Assembly: GCA_023446735.1 (NCBI GenBank)
Contig: JAEXPQ010000027.1
Location: 1 to 64,000, forward strand
Reading direction: 5' to 3'
DNA: 64,000 nt
Source: Verrucomicrobiota bacterium
GTDB lineage: Bacteria; Verrucomicrobiota; Verrucomicrobiia; Opitutales; Opitutaceae
Part shown: one piece after another, positions 24,231 to 33,805 of the stretch
Position numbering within the stretch: position 1 is the stretch's first letter
Layout of the letters: each line of letters opens with the position of its first letter
The notes under the pieces: model-generated
Told to the model about the DNA's origin: nothing
Databases searched by the model: none
What the model saw: only the letters and a program-made list of their open reading frames with translations
Translations under genes and position numbers: made by a program

Positions 24231-27200
24231 TCACGGAACGAGGCCGGTCTCCAGCGGGCCGAAGAAGCTCTCCGGCGCCCGCGGGGAGCGGAAGCTCGCC
24301 GGACTACGCACGACATCGACGACGATCTTCTGCACGACGACCGCGGGGTCGACCATGGCCAGCTTCAGCACGTGCGCACCGGCAGCGAGCTTGTGTGCCG
24401 AGCGCAGGAAACGCGCGTTGTCCCTCGCGACCTGCATGCCGGCGAGCCGGTTGGCGAATGGCGGGCCGACCTGCTCGGCGAAGAGATCGAGCACCTGCAC
24501 GGGCTGGTCGTCGAACGACACGGCGAGGCGCATGCCGCGGTTGGGTACGAAATTCAGCACCGGGCCGAGCACGAGCGTCACCTCGAAGCTGCCGTCGCGC
24601 GGCAGGTAGACCGGGTATTCGAGCGTCGGCGCCGGAGCCGGCGGCAGGATGCTCGGCGCTGTCACCGGATAGATCGCCAGCGCCGCGTCGAGGCGGCCGT
24701 AGCCGGGCACCGTTTCCCAGCGCACACCGCCGACCTCGGTCCTCCGCGTGGCCGCCGTGGCGGCGAACGCGACCGGGCCGTCGAGCGCGGCGAAATGGCC
24801 GCGGGCGGCCACGAGCTGTTCGTCCGTCGCCTTCTTCGCCACGACCGTCACCTTCACCGGCACGCTCGTGCCGGTGACAATAATCTCACCATGTGCCTCG
24901 CCCGCGGGCAGCCGCGCCCAGTCGATCTCGACCCAGTGGCGGTCGTCGCCGAGTTCGGTCTTCGCCTTCGTCAGCACGATCCATGGCTGCTCGGCCCGGA
25001 TCGCGTACTCGATCGGTCGCGCGCCGACGGCGAACACGTCGACGAAGGATCGCCGCGGATGGAGCGAATCGAAGATCGGCAGCACGGCATCGCCATAATG
25101 GTCGGGCCAGGTCGAGACATCGCCCTCGACCGAGACGCCGGCGCGGCTGACGTCGTCGAGCAGCACCTCGGAGACGGCCGGCATCAGGTCGACGACCGGT
25201 GGCTCCCAGGTGTGCATGCCGAGGTGGGACTGGTCCATGAGATGGTTCCATTTTCCGCCGGCGAGCTGGTGGTTGTAAGCGTCGGTCAGGTCGCGATCCT
25301 CGCGGAAAAGCCGGCGCACGCGGTCGGCCGCGGCGTTGGTGCTCGCGCGGCCCTGCTTGCCGTAGAGCTGGTTGCGGCCGGCCCAGATGTTCATCCGCGC
25401 GACGGTCGCCGAGGCCTTCGCCGGGTGCAGCACGAGCTGGAAGAACGCGTCGCGCTGCGCGGCCGGGAGCGCGGCGTAGATCTTCTCGGCCTTGGCGACG
25501 ACCTCGAGCCACGACGCCTCGACGCGGTCCGCCTCGAAATACTGGAGCTGGCTGAACGTGTCGGGCGTGACGACCTCGGGCTTGCGCCAGCCGTTGTACT
25601 TGGTGAAACGCGCGACGACATCGGCGATCTCCGCCGCGTGCTCCGGGCCGAACTCGCGCTCCGCCCAGCGGCGGGTGTAGCCTTCGACGCGGTCCTTGCC
25701 CAGCGCCGCCGGGTTCCACGCCATGCGCAGGAAAAACTCGATCGGCAGCTCGAGCGGCTTGAGGTCGCCCACGTTGACGATCCACAGGCGCGTCGCGCCG
25801 TACTCGGCGGCGAGCGTCATCTGCTCGGAGATCTTCCAGAACGGGTTGGTGTTGATCCACTGGTAGGCGAACGGCCCGCCGTGCATGTCGATGTGGTAGT
25901 AGATGCCGAAGCCGCCGCTGCGCTGCCGCAGCTCCTCGGCGGTGGGCAGGCGGCGCAGGTCGCCGACGTTGCTGTCGGCGAAGAGCACGGTGATGTCGTC
26001 GGGCAGCTCGAGGCCGGCGTCGTAGTAGCGCTGCACCTCGGAGAAGAGCGTCCAGACCTGCGGGACCTTTGTCGGATCGGGGGCGATGTGCTGGGCGATG
26101 AGCGCGCGCTGGTCGGAGATGATCTGCTCGAGGAGCTTCTTGTTCGCCGCCAGACCGCCGGCATCGGGCATCGCCATGTCGCCGTCGCCGCGCATGCCCA
26201 TGGTGAGGATGTTCTCGTACTTGCCGTTGCGCGCGAGGCCGTCGGCCCAGAAGCGGCGCAGCCCCTCGGGGTTGGTCATGTAGTTCCACTCGGCGTTGCC
26301 GTACTGCTGCTTGTGGCGGGTCCACTCCTGCTGTGAACGGTCGAGCGGCTCGTGGTGCGAGGTGCCCATGACGATGCCGTACTCGTCGGCCAGGCGCGGG
26401 TTGTCGGGATCGTCCTCGTTGAAGGCGTTGTCCCACATCGCCGGCCAGAGGTAGTTGGCCCGCAGGCGCAGCAGGAGCTCGAAGACCTTGGTGTAGAACT
26501 TCGCGTTGAGGCCGCCGAATTTCTCCTTCGTCCACTCAGTGAGGCAGGGGCGCTCGTCGTTGATGAAGATGCCGCGGTACCGCACGACCGGCTCCCCCGA
26601 GGCGTGGCGGCCGGGCAGCACGTAGGCTTCGGCGCGCTTCTGCGGCGGCACATCCGCCCACCAGTACCAGGGCGACACTCCGAGTTGCTCGGAGAGTTCG
26701 TAGATGCCGTAGATCGTACCGCGCTTGTCGCTGCCGGCGATCACCAGCGCCTGCTCCACGCCCGGCAACGGCTGCGTGACGCTCGTGATGACGAAGCTCT
26801 CCCATTTCCCGCGCAGGTCGCTCGCGTCGAGCTTGCCGGTCGCGACGAGCGCATCGATCACCGCGCTCTTGCCGAGCGTGCCGACGATGACCATCGCGGG
26901 CCCAGCCGGGCGCTCGGCCGTCGCAACCGGCTTGCGGTCGGTGACGCGTTCGATGTCCGCCTGCAGGTCGCCCACGGCCCGGATCACGCCCGCCCATTCG
27001 GCGGCGTCGTACCAGAGCGGTGCGGCCTGGTCCTTCAACACGAGCGGGAAGGAGCCGGCCGGAGGCGTCGCCTCGACAACGATGGACTCCGGCAGGCCCA
27101 GGCTCGGTGCGGCCCGGCCCGCGATGGAGCCGAAGGCGATGGCGAGGCCGAGCGCCAAGAGGGAGCGGAACGAATCACGGTGCGTTGGCATAGGGAACAT
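24231..27200 (-). CDS. GH115 alpha-glucuronidase, copy A
   Basis: This exported enzyme of about 989 residues removes (4-O-methyl-)glucuronic acid from internal xylan branches. Family blocks include VIVGTLGKSAVIDALV, SDKRGTIYGIYELSEQLGVSPWYWWADVPP, RYRGIFINDE, ANYLWPAMWDNAFNEDDP, GIVMGTSHHEP and YYHIDMHGGPFAYQWINTNP. C-terminal beta domains follow to the end (VSFDDQPVQVLDLFAEQ). A signal peptide is at the N-terminus. The start could be 27,200 or 27,191; neither has a strong ribosome-binding site. The open frame continues to 28,169 but overlaps the upstream GH43 gene, so I reject that extension. It is closely similar to the copy at 38,045-40,996. Confidence 0.92.
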   Translation of the reverse strand: MFPMPTHRDSFRSLLALGLAIAFGSIAGRAAPSLGLPESIVVEATPPAGSFPLVLKDQAAPLWYDAAEWAGVIRAVGDLQADIERVTDRKPVATAERPAGPAMVIVGTLGKSAVIDALVATGKLDASDLRGKWESFVITSVTQPLPGVEQALVIAGSDKRGTIYGIYELSEQLGVSPWYWWADVPPQKRAEAYVLPGRHASGEPVVRYRGIFINDERPCLTEWTKEKFGGLNAKFYTKVFELLLRLRANYLWPAMWDNAFNEDDPDNPRLADEYGIVMGTSHHEPLDRSQQEWTRHKQQYGNAEWNYMTNPEGLRRFWADGLARNGKYENILTMGMRGDGDMAMPDAGGLAANKKLLEQIISDQRALIAQHIAPDPTKVPQVWTLFSEVQRYYDAGLELPDDITVLFADSNVGDLRRLPTAEELRQRSGGFGIYYHIDMHGGPFAYQWINTNPFWKISEQMTLAAEYGATRLWIVNVGDLKPLELPIEFFLRMAWNPAALGKDRVEGYTRRWAEREFGPEHAAEIADVVARFTKYNGWRKPEVVTPDTFSQLQYFEADRVEASWLEVVAKAEKIYAALPAAQRDAFFQLVLHPAKASATVARMNIWAGRNQLYGKQGRASTNAAADRVRRLFREDRDLTDAYNHQLAGGKWNHLMDQSHLGMHTWEPPVVDLMPAVSEVLLDDVSRAGVSVEGDVSTWPDHYGDAVLPIFDSLHPRRSFVDVFAVGARPIEYAIRAEQPWIVLTKAKTELGDDRHWVEIDWARLPAGEAHGEIIVTGTSVPVKVTVVAKKATDEQLVAARGHFAALDGPVAFAATAATRRTEVGGVRWETVPGYGRLDAALAIYPVTAPSILPPAPAPTLEYPVYLPRDGSFEVTLVLGPVLNFVPNRGMRLAVSFDDQPVQVLDLFAEQVGPPFANRLAGMQVARDNARFLRSAHKLAAGAHVLKLAMVDPAVVVQKIVVDVVRSPASFRSPRAPESFFGPLETGLVP

Positions 27201-27223
27201 GAAGGGATCTCTGGCGGCGCGCC

Positions 27224-28258
27224 TCAGCGCGCTTGGTACGGACCGTCGGCCACGGGCTCGCCGAAGGCGGGGCGATTGTCTTCGGTCCAATGCAGCACTT
27301 GGGCGCGGGTGTGGCGGTCGGGATTGGACAACGCCTCCCCCGGAATATCCCGGAAGCCGCGGGCATGGTAGACCACAATGTCGGTCTGCCCGTCGGGCGT
27401 GGTCGTGAAGGAATTGTGACCCGGACCGAACTGGCGGTTGGCTTCGCTGGTGGCGAACACCGGCTCCGGCGATTTGGTCCACGACTTCGGGGCGAGCAGG
27501 TCGGCCTCGGCGGAGGCGGTGAGCAGGCCCATGCAGTAGTTCGCGTCGGTCGCGCTGGCCGAATAGGCGATGAACACCCTGCCGCGCCGCACGAGCACCG
27601 CGGGCGCCTCGTTCACCCAATAGACGCGCTGCTCCCACGGAAGCTCCGGCCGCGAGAGCAACGTGGGCTCGCCGACGATCGACGTCGGGCTCTCCATGCG
27701 CGCGAGGTAGATGTTGGTGCCCTGCCGCCCGGGCTCGAGCTGCGTCCACACGAGGTAGCGCACGCCGCGATGCGCGAACGTCGTGGAGTCGAGCGTGAAC
27801 GTGTCCCATTTGGTCACGATCTTCCCCCGATCCTTCCATTCGCCGGCGAACGGATCGGCGGCGGCGTTCTCCAGCACGTAGAGCCGCACCGAGTGCCACG
27901 GGCCGGCGGCGTCGCCGCCCGAGAAATGGATGAACCAGCGTCCGTCGATCCGGTGCAGCTCGGGCGCCCAGACGACGCCGCTCATCGGGCCCGTCGCCGG
28001 TCGCCGCCATAGCGTCTTCGGCTCCGCGGTCGAGAGCCCCGCGAGCGTGGGCGCCCGCCGCAGCTCGATCCGGTCGTATTCCGGCACCGTCGCGATCAGG
28101 TAGTAGAACCCGTCGCTGTGTCGGAGCACCTGCGGGTCGGCGCGCTGGAGCACGAGCGGATTCGTCCACCCCGCGGGCTCGTCGGCGGACAAGGAGGCTG
28201 CGCCACCGAGCAGCGCCGCGGCGAACAGAATGGAGAGGAATCGGTTGGTCGGGATCAT
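27224..28258 (-). CDS. GH43-family glycosidase (secreted), third type
   Basis: This 344-residue protein has a signal peptide (MIPTNRFLSILFAAALLGGAASLSA is the N-terminus) and a five-bladed propeller beginning NPLVLQRADPQVLRHSDGFYYL, the usual GH43 opening with the base aspartate in RADPQV. A second acidic site (DSTTFAHRG) and a glutamate in VNEAPAVLVRRGRVFIAYS complete the pattern. It ends in ADGPY, like arabinofuranosidases that act on arabinan or arabinoxylan side chains. It lies 17 bases downstream of the GH2 gene and 23 bases upstream of the GH115 gene, in one operon. Confidence 0.85.
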   Translation of the reverse strand: MIPTNRFLSILFAAALLGGAASLSADEPAGWTNPLVLQRADPQVLRHSDGFYYLIATVPEYDRIELRRAPTLAGLSTAEPKTLWRRPATGPMSGVVWAPELHRIDGRWFIHFSGGDAAGPWHSVRLYVLENAAADPFAGEWKDRGKIVTKWDTFTLDSTTFAHRGVRYLVWTQLEPGRQGTNIYLARMESPTSIVGEPTLLSRPELPWEQRVYWVNEAPAVLVRRGRVFIAYSASATDANYCMGLLTASAEADLLAPKSWTKSPEPVFATSEANRQFGPGHNSFTTTPDGQTDIVVYHARGFRDIPGEALSNPDRHTRAQVLHWTEDNRPAFGEPVADGPYQAR

Positions 28259-28275
28259 CGCGGAGAGCGTTGCGG

Positions 28276-30858
28276 TCAGCGGTCGGCCAAGTTGCCCGCG
28301 GCTTCGATCTCGGCGAGCGCGGGCGCCGCGCCGGGCCAGCCGGTGAACGTGACGCGCAGGAAGCGACCGGTGGCCACCGGCGACTCGGCGGCGGTGGTCC
28401 GCTCCGCCTCGCCGCCGGGAATCTGCGTGCAGTCGGCGACGAGCTGCCAGCCCTGCACGCCGTCGACCGAGATCTCGATCCGGTAGCGCCAGTCGCCGGC
28501 GACCGGGAAGACGAGTTTCGCCTGCTTCACCTGCACGATGCGTTCGAGGTCGACCTGCAGCCACGGCGCGGCGTCGCCGGGCGCGGCCTGCCAGAAGGTC
28601 GCGGGCCGGCCGTCGTTGGCGAGCCGGCCGCTGTGGTCGGCCGCCTCGCTGCTGGCGCGCGTCGGGTTCTCGCGCCCGAACGTCTCCGCCCCGGCCAGTC
28701 CGAGCGCATCGGAGAGGCGGACATACGGCCGCGCCTCTACCGGCGGCGTGACTCCGGGGACAAACTTCGGCGCCCCGCGCGAGACGATGCGTCGCGTCGC
28801 GTCGCGCAGGCCGGGCGAGGTGGCGCGGATCAGCGTCCGGCCGGCATGATAGGACCGGAACTCGATCGCCGCCTGGCCGTCGCGGATCGGGATATCGGAA
28901 TCGGCCGCGAAGACGATGCTCGGCCCGGTCGGGAACTCGCCCGGACCGGACTCGATGGCGAGCGTGACCGGGGGGCAGTTGCTCAGCGGCCTGCCCTCCT
29001 TGTCGACCACGGTAACGACGAGGTGGGCGTCGTCGGTGCCGTCGACGCTGGCCAGCGTCGTCTTGTCGGCCGCGAGGCGTAGCGCCGCGGGCGTGCCCTC
29101 GGCGGGCCAGGCAGGCGGCGGGAGGCTGCGGTACTCGTTGCGGTACCAATACCACTGGCGCTTGGGCAGGCGGAAATAGTCCACGAGGCCCATCGCCCCG
29201 AACATCCGGCCGGCGACGCTGCCGTGGTCGAACCCGCACCAGATCGCCTCGCCGCTGCGCCACGGCTGTCGCCACGAAGCGGGCACGGCCGGATCGGCGC
29301 CGGGCGTGGTCGGCAGATCGCCCCAGCCCGGTTCGTACCGGCCGGGGCGGTCCGCGATCGTCGAGCCGTACTCGCTCACGATGCTCGGTACGCCGGGATC
29401 GGGGAAGAGTCGGGCGCCGTCGCCGTTGTATCCAGCCACATCGCCGAGCCTGTCGATCTCGCCGCGCTGGCTGCCGCCGATGACGGTCGGCCGCGTCGGG
29501 TCGAGCTCGTGGGCGTAGGCGACGAGCTCGCGCAGGAACGCGCGCACCTTCGGCAGCGCGGCGCGGTCGCTGAAGAACACCTCGTTGCCCATGCTCCAGC
29601 CGACGATGCTTGGGTGGTTGCGGTGGATGCGGATCATGTCGCGCAGGCTGGCGCGCACGCTCGCCTCGAAACCGGCTTCGTCGGCCGGGTCGCTCGGATA
29701 CGCGCTGGAGGCCCACGGGCTCTTGAAGCCCGCGGTGCCCCAGAAGCAGTTCTCCGAGAGGAACAGCATCCCGGTCCGGTCGCAGGCCGCGGAGAACGCC
29801 GGCGCGTGCGGGTAGTGCGAGCCGCGGATGAAGTCGAAGCCGGCGTCCTTCATGAGCCGCACGTCGCGCGCGAAGCCGGCGCTCGTGACCGCGTCGCCCC
29901 AGCCGGCGTGGTCCTGGTGGACGTTGGCGCCCTTGAAGTAGCGGTGCGCGCCGTTGAGGAAGAAGCCGCGGTCGGCGGTGAACTCGAACCAGCGGAAGCC
30001 CAACGGCGACACGCAGTCGTCGACCGGACGGCCGGCGTCGAGCACGGTGGTGCGCACCGCGTAGAGGTCCGGGTGCTCGGGCGACCAGAGGCGCGGCCGG
30101 TTGATCGGGCCGCTCGTTTGGTCGAACTGCGCCGTTTGCCCGGCGGCGATCGTCCGCGCCGCGCGCAGCGTCGCCACCACGCGGCCGGCGGGATCGACGA
30201 TCTCGGTGCGCAGCTCGCAGCGCTTGGCCTCGGCGGCGGCGTTCACGACCTCAGTCTTCACGTTCACCGTGCCCGCCGCGGCCGAGACCGACGGCGTGGT
30301 GACCCACGTGCCGTACCAGGCCACGTGGAGCGGCGCCTTGGCGATGAGCCGGACGTTGCGGTAGAGCCCGCCGTTGAAGACGTGCTCGCCGGCGCGCGGG
30401 GCGAGCCGCGGGTTCCAGCGGTTGTTCAGCCGCACCGCGACCAGATTGGCGCCGGGGCGGACGGCTTCGGTGATCTCGATCTCGAATCCGGTGTAGCCGC
30501 CCTGGTGCGCGCCGACGCGGCGACCGTTCACGAAGATCTCGGCGTCCTGGAACGCGCCCTCGAACTCGAGGAAGAGCCGCCGGCCACGCCACCGCGCCGG
30601 CACGTCGAACGACTTCCGGTACCAGCCGTCGCCGACGTAGAACGCGCTGCCCGCGGCGAAGTACGGCAGGCTGAACGTGTGCGGCAGGCCCACGCGCGAC
30701 CATGCCGCATCGTCGAAGCCGGCGGACTCCGCGCCCGGATGGTCGCCGAGCCGGAAGAGCCAATCGCGGTTGAAGTTGATCGTCTCGCGCAGCGGCGCGG
30801 CGGCGAAGCCGGCAACGGCCGCGACAACAACGGCGAGTGAGGTCAGCCAACGGCGCAT
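28276..30858 (-). CDS. GH2-family glycosidase with C-terminal discoidin-like (F5/8 C) domain
   Basis: This 860-residue exported enzyme has the GH2 order: signal peptide, sugar-binding jelly roll (about 25-180), immunoglobulin-like domain (190-295), TIM barrel (300-600), then an additional beta domain and a discoidin-like module (about 750-855; LQVDLERIVQVKQAKLVF). The acid/base glutamate is E426 in WSMGNEVFF and the nucleophile is E496 in SEYGST. Beta-galactosidase is the commonest activity for this layout, and beta-glucuronidase or beta-xylosidase is possible; context suggests a xylan side-chain sugar. The discoidin domain probably binds polysaccharide. Confidence 0.88.
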   Translation of the reverse strand: MRRWLTSLAVVVAAVAGFAAAPLRETINFNRDWLFRLGDHPGAESAGFDDAAWSRVGLPHTFSLPYFAAGSAFYVGDGWYRKSFDVPARWRGRRLFLEFEGAFQDAEIFVNGRRVGAHQGGYTGFEIEITEAVRPGANLVAVRLNNRWNPRLAPRAGEHVFNGGLYRNVRLIAKAPLHVAWYGTWVTTPSVSAAAGTVNVKTEVVNAAAEAKRCELRTEIVDPAGRVVATLRAARTIAAGQTAQFDQTSGPINRPRLWSPEHPDLYAVRTTVLDAGRPVDDCVSPLGFRWFEFTADRGFFLNGAHRYFKGANVHQDHAGWGDAVTSAGFARDVRLMKDAGFDFIRGSHYPHAPAFSAACDRTGMLFLSENCFWGTAGFKSPWASSAYPSDPADEAGFEASVRASLRDMIRIHRNHPSIVGWSMGNEVFFSDRAALPKVRAFLRELVAYAHELDPTRPTVIGGSQRGEIDRLGDVAGYNGDGARLFPDPGVPSIVSEYGSTIADRPGRYEPGWGDLPTTPGADPAVPASWRQPWRSGEAIWCGFDHGSVAGRMFGAMGLVDYFRLPKRQWYWYRNEYRSLPPPAWPAEGTPAALRLAADKTTLASVDGTDDAHLVVTVVDKEGRPLSNCPPVTLAIESGPGEFPTGPSIVFAADSDIPIRDGQAAIEFRSYHAGRTLIRATSPGLRDATRRIVSRGAPKFVPGVTPPVEARPYVRLSDALGLAGAETFGRENPTRASSEAADHSGRLANDGRPATFWQAAPGDAAPWLQVDLERIVQVKQAKLVFPVAGDWRYRIEISVDGVQGWQLVADCTQIPGGEAERTTAAESPVATGRFLRVTFTGWPGAAPALAEIEAAGNLADR

Positions 30859-30882
30859 GGCAGTCGATCGCGAGGAGCGAGA

Positions 30883-33414
30883 CTATCGCTTCGCCGGGAA
30901 ACGCAGCAGCGTGACGGAGTGGCCCGGGAACGTGCGCGTGAACGACGCGGCGGCATCGGCGAGCGGCTCCTCCTTCGGCGCGACCTTCGTCGGCTCGGCG
31001 AGCGAGTTCACGTCGGAAGGTTCGCCGGTGATGACGAACAGCCTGCCGGGGCCGACCTGCTTCGCGCCCTTGAGATTGATCCGCGCCTCGAGCGGCGTCG
31101 CCGCGGTGTTGACGACCTTCACGATCACCTCGCCGCTGGCGTCGAGGTACGACGCGGAGGCGAAGGCCGCCGGCAACGGCTGGTACTGGCCGTCGGTCGC
31201 CTCCATCACGAGCTTGCCGTCGACGAAGCCGCAGGCGTGGTGGCCGTCGACCTCGAGTCGGAGGTCGTACCAACGACCGGTCTCGACCGTGAACGGCACG
31301 CTCGGGCCATAGGGTTCGCGCCCGCCATTCTCGGAGAACTCGCAACGCGAGACAGTGTTGCCCCAGCCGCCGAGATTCCACCAGCGGTAGTTGTCGCCGT
31401 CGACCGAATGCCAGAGGACGATGAAGCCCTCGGCGCCGCCGAGCTTGCGCGCGCGAAGTGTCACGGTGTAGCTCGCCCAGCCCGGGTCACCCGCGAGCGC
31501 CCAGGTCTGCGGGCTGTTGCCGACCGGCCGAAGCACGCCGCCCTCGGCGGACCACTTGCCGTTCGGGAACCGCCATTTTGCGGCGTCCTCGACCAGATTG
31601 GCCGAAGAGAGCTTCGTGCCGTCCTTCGCGGTGACGACGATGTCGGTGTACTCGACGCGGGTCCCGTACGAGCCCACGCCGGTGAGGCCGTGCGGATTCG
31701 CCTCCACGGGCTTCGCCACCTGCGGCACGTCGAGAGTCGCGGGCAGGACGACGTCGCCGCGGTTCCGCCCGAACAGCGCGAGCACATGGTAGCTCGGTGA
31801 GCCGAAGGAGCGGAGCGCATCATAGCCGATGAGGTTGGTGGCCCACTGCCAGCCACGCGGGTGCCCCTTCGCCGGGTCCTCGGGGTTCACGTTGGCGAAG
31901 ATCGGCGCATAGCACTGCATGACGACGTCGTCGGAGTTGCGCTCGAGGCCCATGACGAAGACGGCGTCGGCCAGCGCCGACATGTGGTTCGGGGTCGGCG
32001 AGCCGCCCTGCGTGGCCCATTCGCCCATGAAGACCTTCACGCCGTCGGTCTTGCGGCCCTCGGGGTGGTCGGAGCCGACGTCGTAGCGCGTCCCCTGGCG
32101 CAGCATTGACGAGGCGCTGGCGTAGAGGTGGTCGTCGACGAGGTCGGGCTTGACGCTCTTGACCGGCATGGTGGCGATGATCTTGAGCTGCGGATACTTC
32201 TTGCGGATCGCCTCCGCCATCTGGGCGAAACGGCCCTCGTAGCTGCCGGAGCGGTCGAAGAAGTCCTCGTTGCCGATCTCGACGTACGTCAGTTTGAACG
32301 GCTCGGGGAAGCCATCGGCGGCGCGGCGTTTGCCCCACTCGCTGTCGGCCGGGCCCATCACGTACTCGATCTGCTCGAGCGCCTCCTGCGTGTAGAGGTC
32401 CAGCTCCGGGCTGCCGGCGGCGACATAGTCACCGTTGAGCGTGTAGCCGGCGAAGAGCGCGAGCACCGGCTCGGCGCCGAGCTGCTTGCACCAGAGGAGG
32501 TACTCCGGCAGGCCGAAGCCGTCGCTGCTGCGGTAGCCCCAGCAACCGGCGTGGCCCGGCCGCCGGTCGGCCCGCCCGATCATCTTCTTCCACGCGAAAC
32601 GATCGGCGAAACGGTTGCCCTCGACGTAGTTTCCGCCGGGCAGGCGGATAAACGCCGGACGCATCGCGGCCATCAGCTCCATGAGATCGGGACGCAGGCC
32701 GTTGGAGGCGTTCTGGTACGTCGGCGGAAAGAGCGAGACGAAGCTGAAGTCGACGCTCCCCTGACCGCTCGCAGATAGAACGAAGCGCGCGGCGGCGGTC
32801 GACGGTGCATCAGCGGGCGTGACGAGAGTGAGCGTGTATTTCTTCCAGACGCCGGTGAGCGGCGCGGTCGCGGCCTGCGCGACGGTTTTCGCATCGGCTT
32901 CGGTCTGCAGTGAGACCGTGACCGGACCGGCGAACCCGTCGACCGCGCGGGCGTAGAACGTCGCGGTGTACTTGGTCGCCGGTTTCACCGGGATGCCCCA
33001 GTAGCCGTCGTTGGCGATGCCGCCGGTGCCGCCGGCGAGCGTGAGGCGCAGGTTGATCGGCAGCGCGGCGTCGACAGGCGAGAGGTCGTTCGTGGCCGCG
33101 CGGGCGTCGCCGACCACCGACCAGTGCGCCGGGAGGCCGCCGAGCGGCGGTTTCGGATCGCGGGCGGTGTGGCCGGCCGGCGGGTCCTGGAAGGTGCGGT
33201 TGCGCACGAGCTCGGCGTAGAGGCCGCCGTCGTAGCTGTAGTTGATCTCCTCGGTCATCAGGCCGTAGAAGCTCGCCGGGATGGCGTGCCCCGGGTGGGC
33301 GAGATCGATGTCGAGCGTGGCCGGCGTGGCCCGGCCGCTGCTGGCGGCGGCCGCGGCGATGCCAGCGGCGCAGACCATTGCAGAAATTGAAGGAAGGAGG
33401 TTTGGGCTTCGCAT
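30883..33414 (-). CDS. GH51 alpha-L-arabinofuranosidase with an inserted LamG-like domain
   Basis: This 843-residue exported enzyme has a carbohydrate-binding-like N-terminal region after GGLYAELVRNRTFQ, then the GH51 TIM barrel with acid/base glutamate in YVEIGNEDFFDRSGSYEGRF and nucleophile in VFMGEWATQG. Between the usual barrel end (RNRGDVVLPATLDVP) and the final beta domain (SASYLDASGEVIVKVVN) lies an extra segment of about 145 residues (roughly 590-735; FIVLWHSVDGDNYRWWNLGGWGNT) that looks like a concanavalin-type sandwich. The second GH51 in this locus lacks it. The enzyme releases arabinofuranose from arabinoxylan. Confidence 0.9.
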   Translation of the reverse strand: MRSPNLLPSISAMVCAAGIAAAAASSGRATPATLDIDLAHPGHAIPASFYGLMTEEINYSYDGGLYAELVRNRTFQDPPAGHTARDPKPPLGGLPAHWSVVGDARAATNDLSPVDAALPINLRLTLAGGTGGIANDGYWGIPVKPATKYTATFYARAVDGFAGPVTVSLQTEADAKTVAQAATAPLTGVWKKYTLTLVTPADAPSTAAARFVLSASGQGSVDFSFVSLFPPTYQNASNGLRPDLMELMAAMRPAFIRLPGGNYVEGNRFADRFAWKKMIGRADRRPGHAGCWGYRSSDGFGLPEYLLWCKQLGAEPVLALFAGYTLNGDYVAAGSPELDLYTQEALEQIEYVMGPADSEWGKRRAADGFPEPFKLTYVEIGNEDFFDRSGSYEGRFAQMAEAIRKKYPQLKIIATMPVKSVKPDLVDDHLYASASSMLRQGTRYDVGSDHPEGRKTDGVKVFMGEWATQGGSPTPNHMSALADAVFVMGLERNSDDVVMQCYAPIFANVNPEDPAKGHPRGWQWATNLIGYDALRSFGSPSYHVLALFGRNRGDVVLPATLDVPQVAKPVEANPHGLTGVGSYGTRVEYTDIVVTAKDGTKLSSANLVEDAAKWRFPNGKWSAEGGVLRPVGNSPQTWALAGDPGWASYTVTLRARKLGGAEGFIVLWHSVDGDNYRWWNLGGWGNTVSRCEFSENGGREPYGPSVPFTVETGRWYDLRLEVDGHHACGFVDGKLVMEATDGQYQPLPAAFASASYLDASGEVIVKVVNTAATPLEARINLKGAKQVGPGRLFVITGEPSDVNSLAEPTKVAPKEEPLADAAASFTRTFPGHSVTLLRFPAKR

Positions 33415-33485
33415 GTTTGAAATTCGGGTGACGGACTATTTCGAATCGGGCGTCTCACGGACGCCGTGCCGCTGAGGGCGCGGAT

Positions 33486-33776
33486 CTAGCGGCGCACGCC
33501 GATCGTGAAGATGCCGGCGATGGGGTTCGGCAGGGCATCGGGGACTTCGATCTCGAGCGTCTCGGCAGCTTGCGTCCACCGCATCGGCCGGGTGCCGCCG
33601 AGCAACTCGACCGAGGAGATCGGCGCGGCGGCGGCCAGCATCCGCGCGGAGCGACGGGAGCGGCAACGCCAACGCGAGAGCGCCGGCGAGGATGCGGGAA
33701 ACGACCAATCGCCCAACTGCGTGGATGCGGTGAGCCGCACCTCGTTGCCCGCGGTACCGGAGATGTTGGTCCATGA
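33486..33776 (-). pseudogene. Remnant resembling the C-terminus of an alpha-L-fucosidase-type glycosidase
   Basis: In the minus-strand frame ending at 33,486 the last 45 residues read ISSVELLGGTRPMRWTQ, ETLEIEVPDALP and then FTIGVRR. This resembles the C-terminal beta domain of GH29 fucosidases, with its SVxLLG and WxQ...LxIxxP pattern. Upstream sequence does not give a catalytic domain, and the intermediate stretch is Arg/Ser rich, suggesting frame damage. It lies between the two GH sets and probably marks a deletion at a duplication junction. The family call is tentative. Confidence 0.4.
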
Positions 33777-33805
33777 TCGAGGTCATACAGATGACACGAA
33801 GCGGT

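Noticed and set aside
20939..24316. 1,125-residue minus-strand open frame overlapping both GH43 genes
   Set aside because: Out-of-frame shadow rich in arginine and alanine; the real products in the other frames carry catalytic motifs.
27201..28169. N-terminal extension of the GH115 gene
   Set aside because: It lies inside the upstream GH43 gene in another frame and would precede a clear signal peptide.
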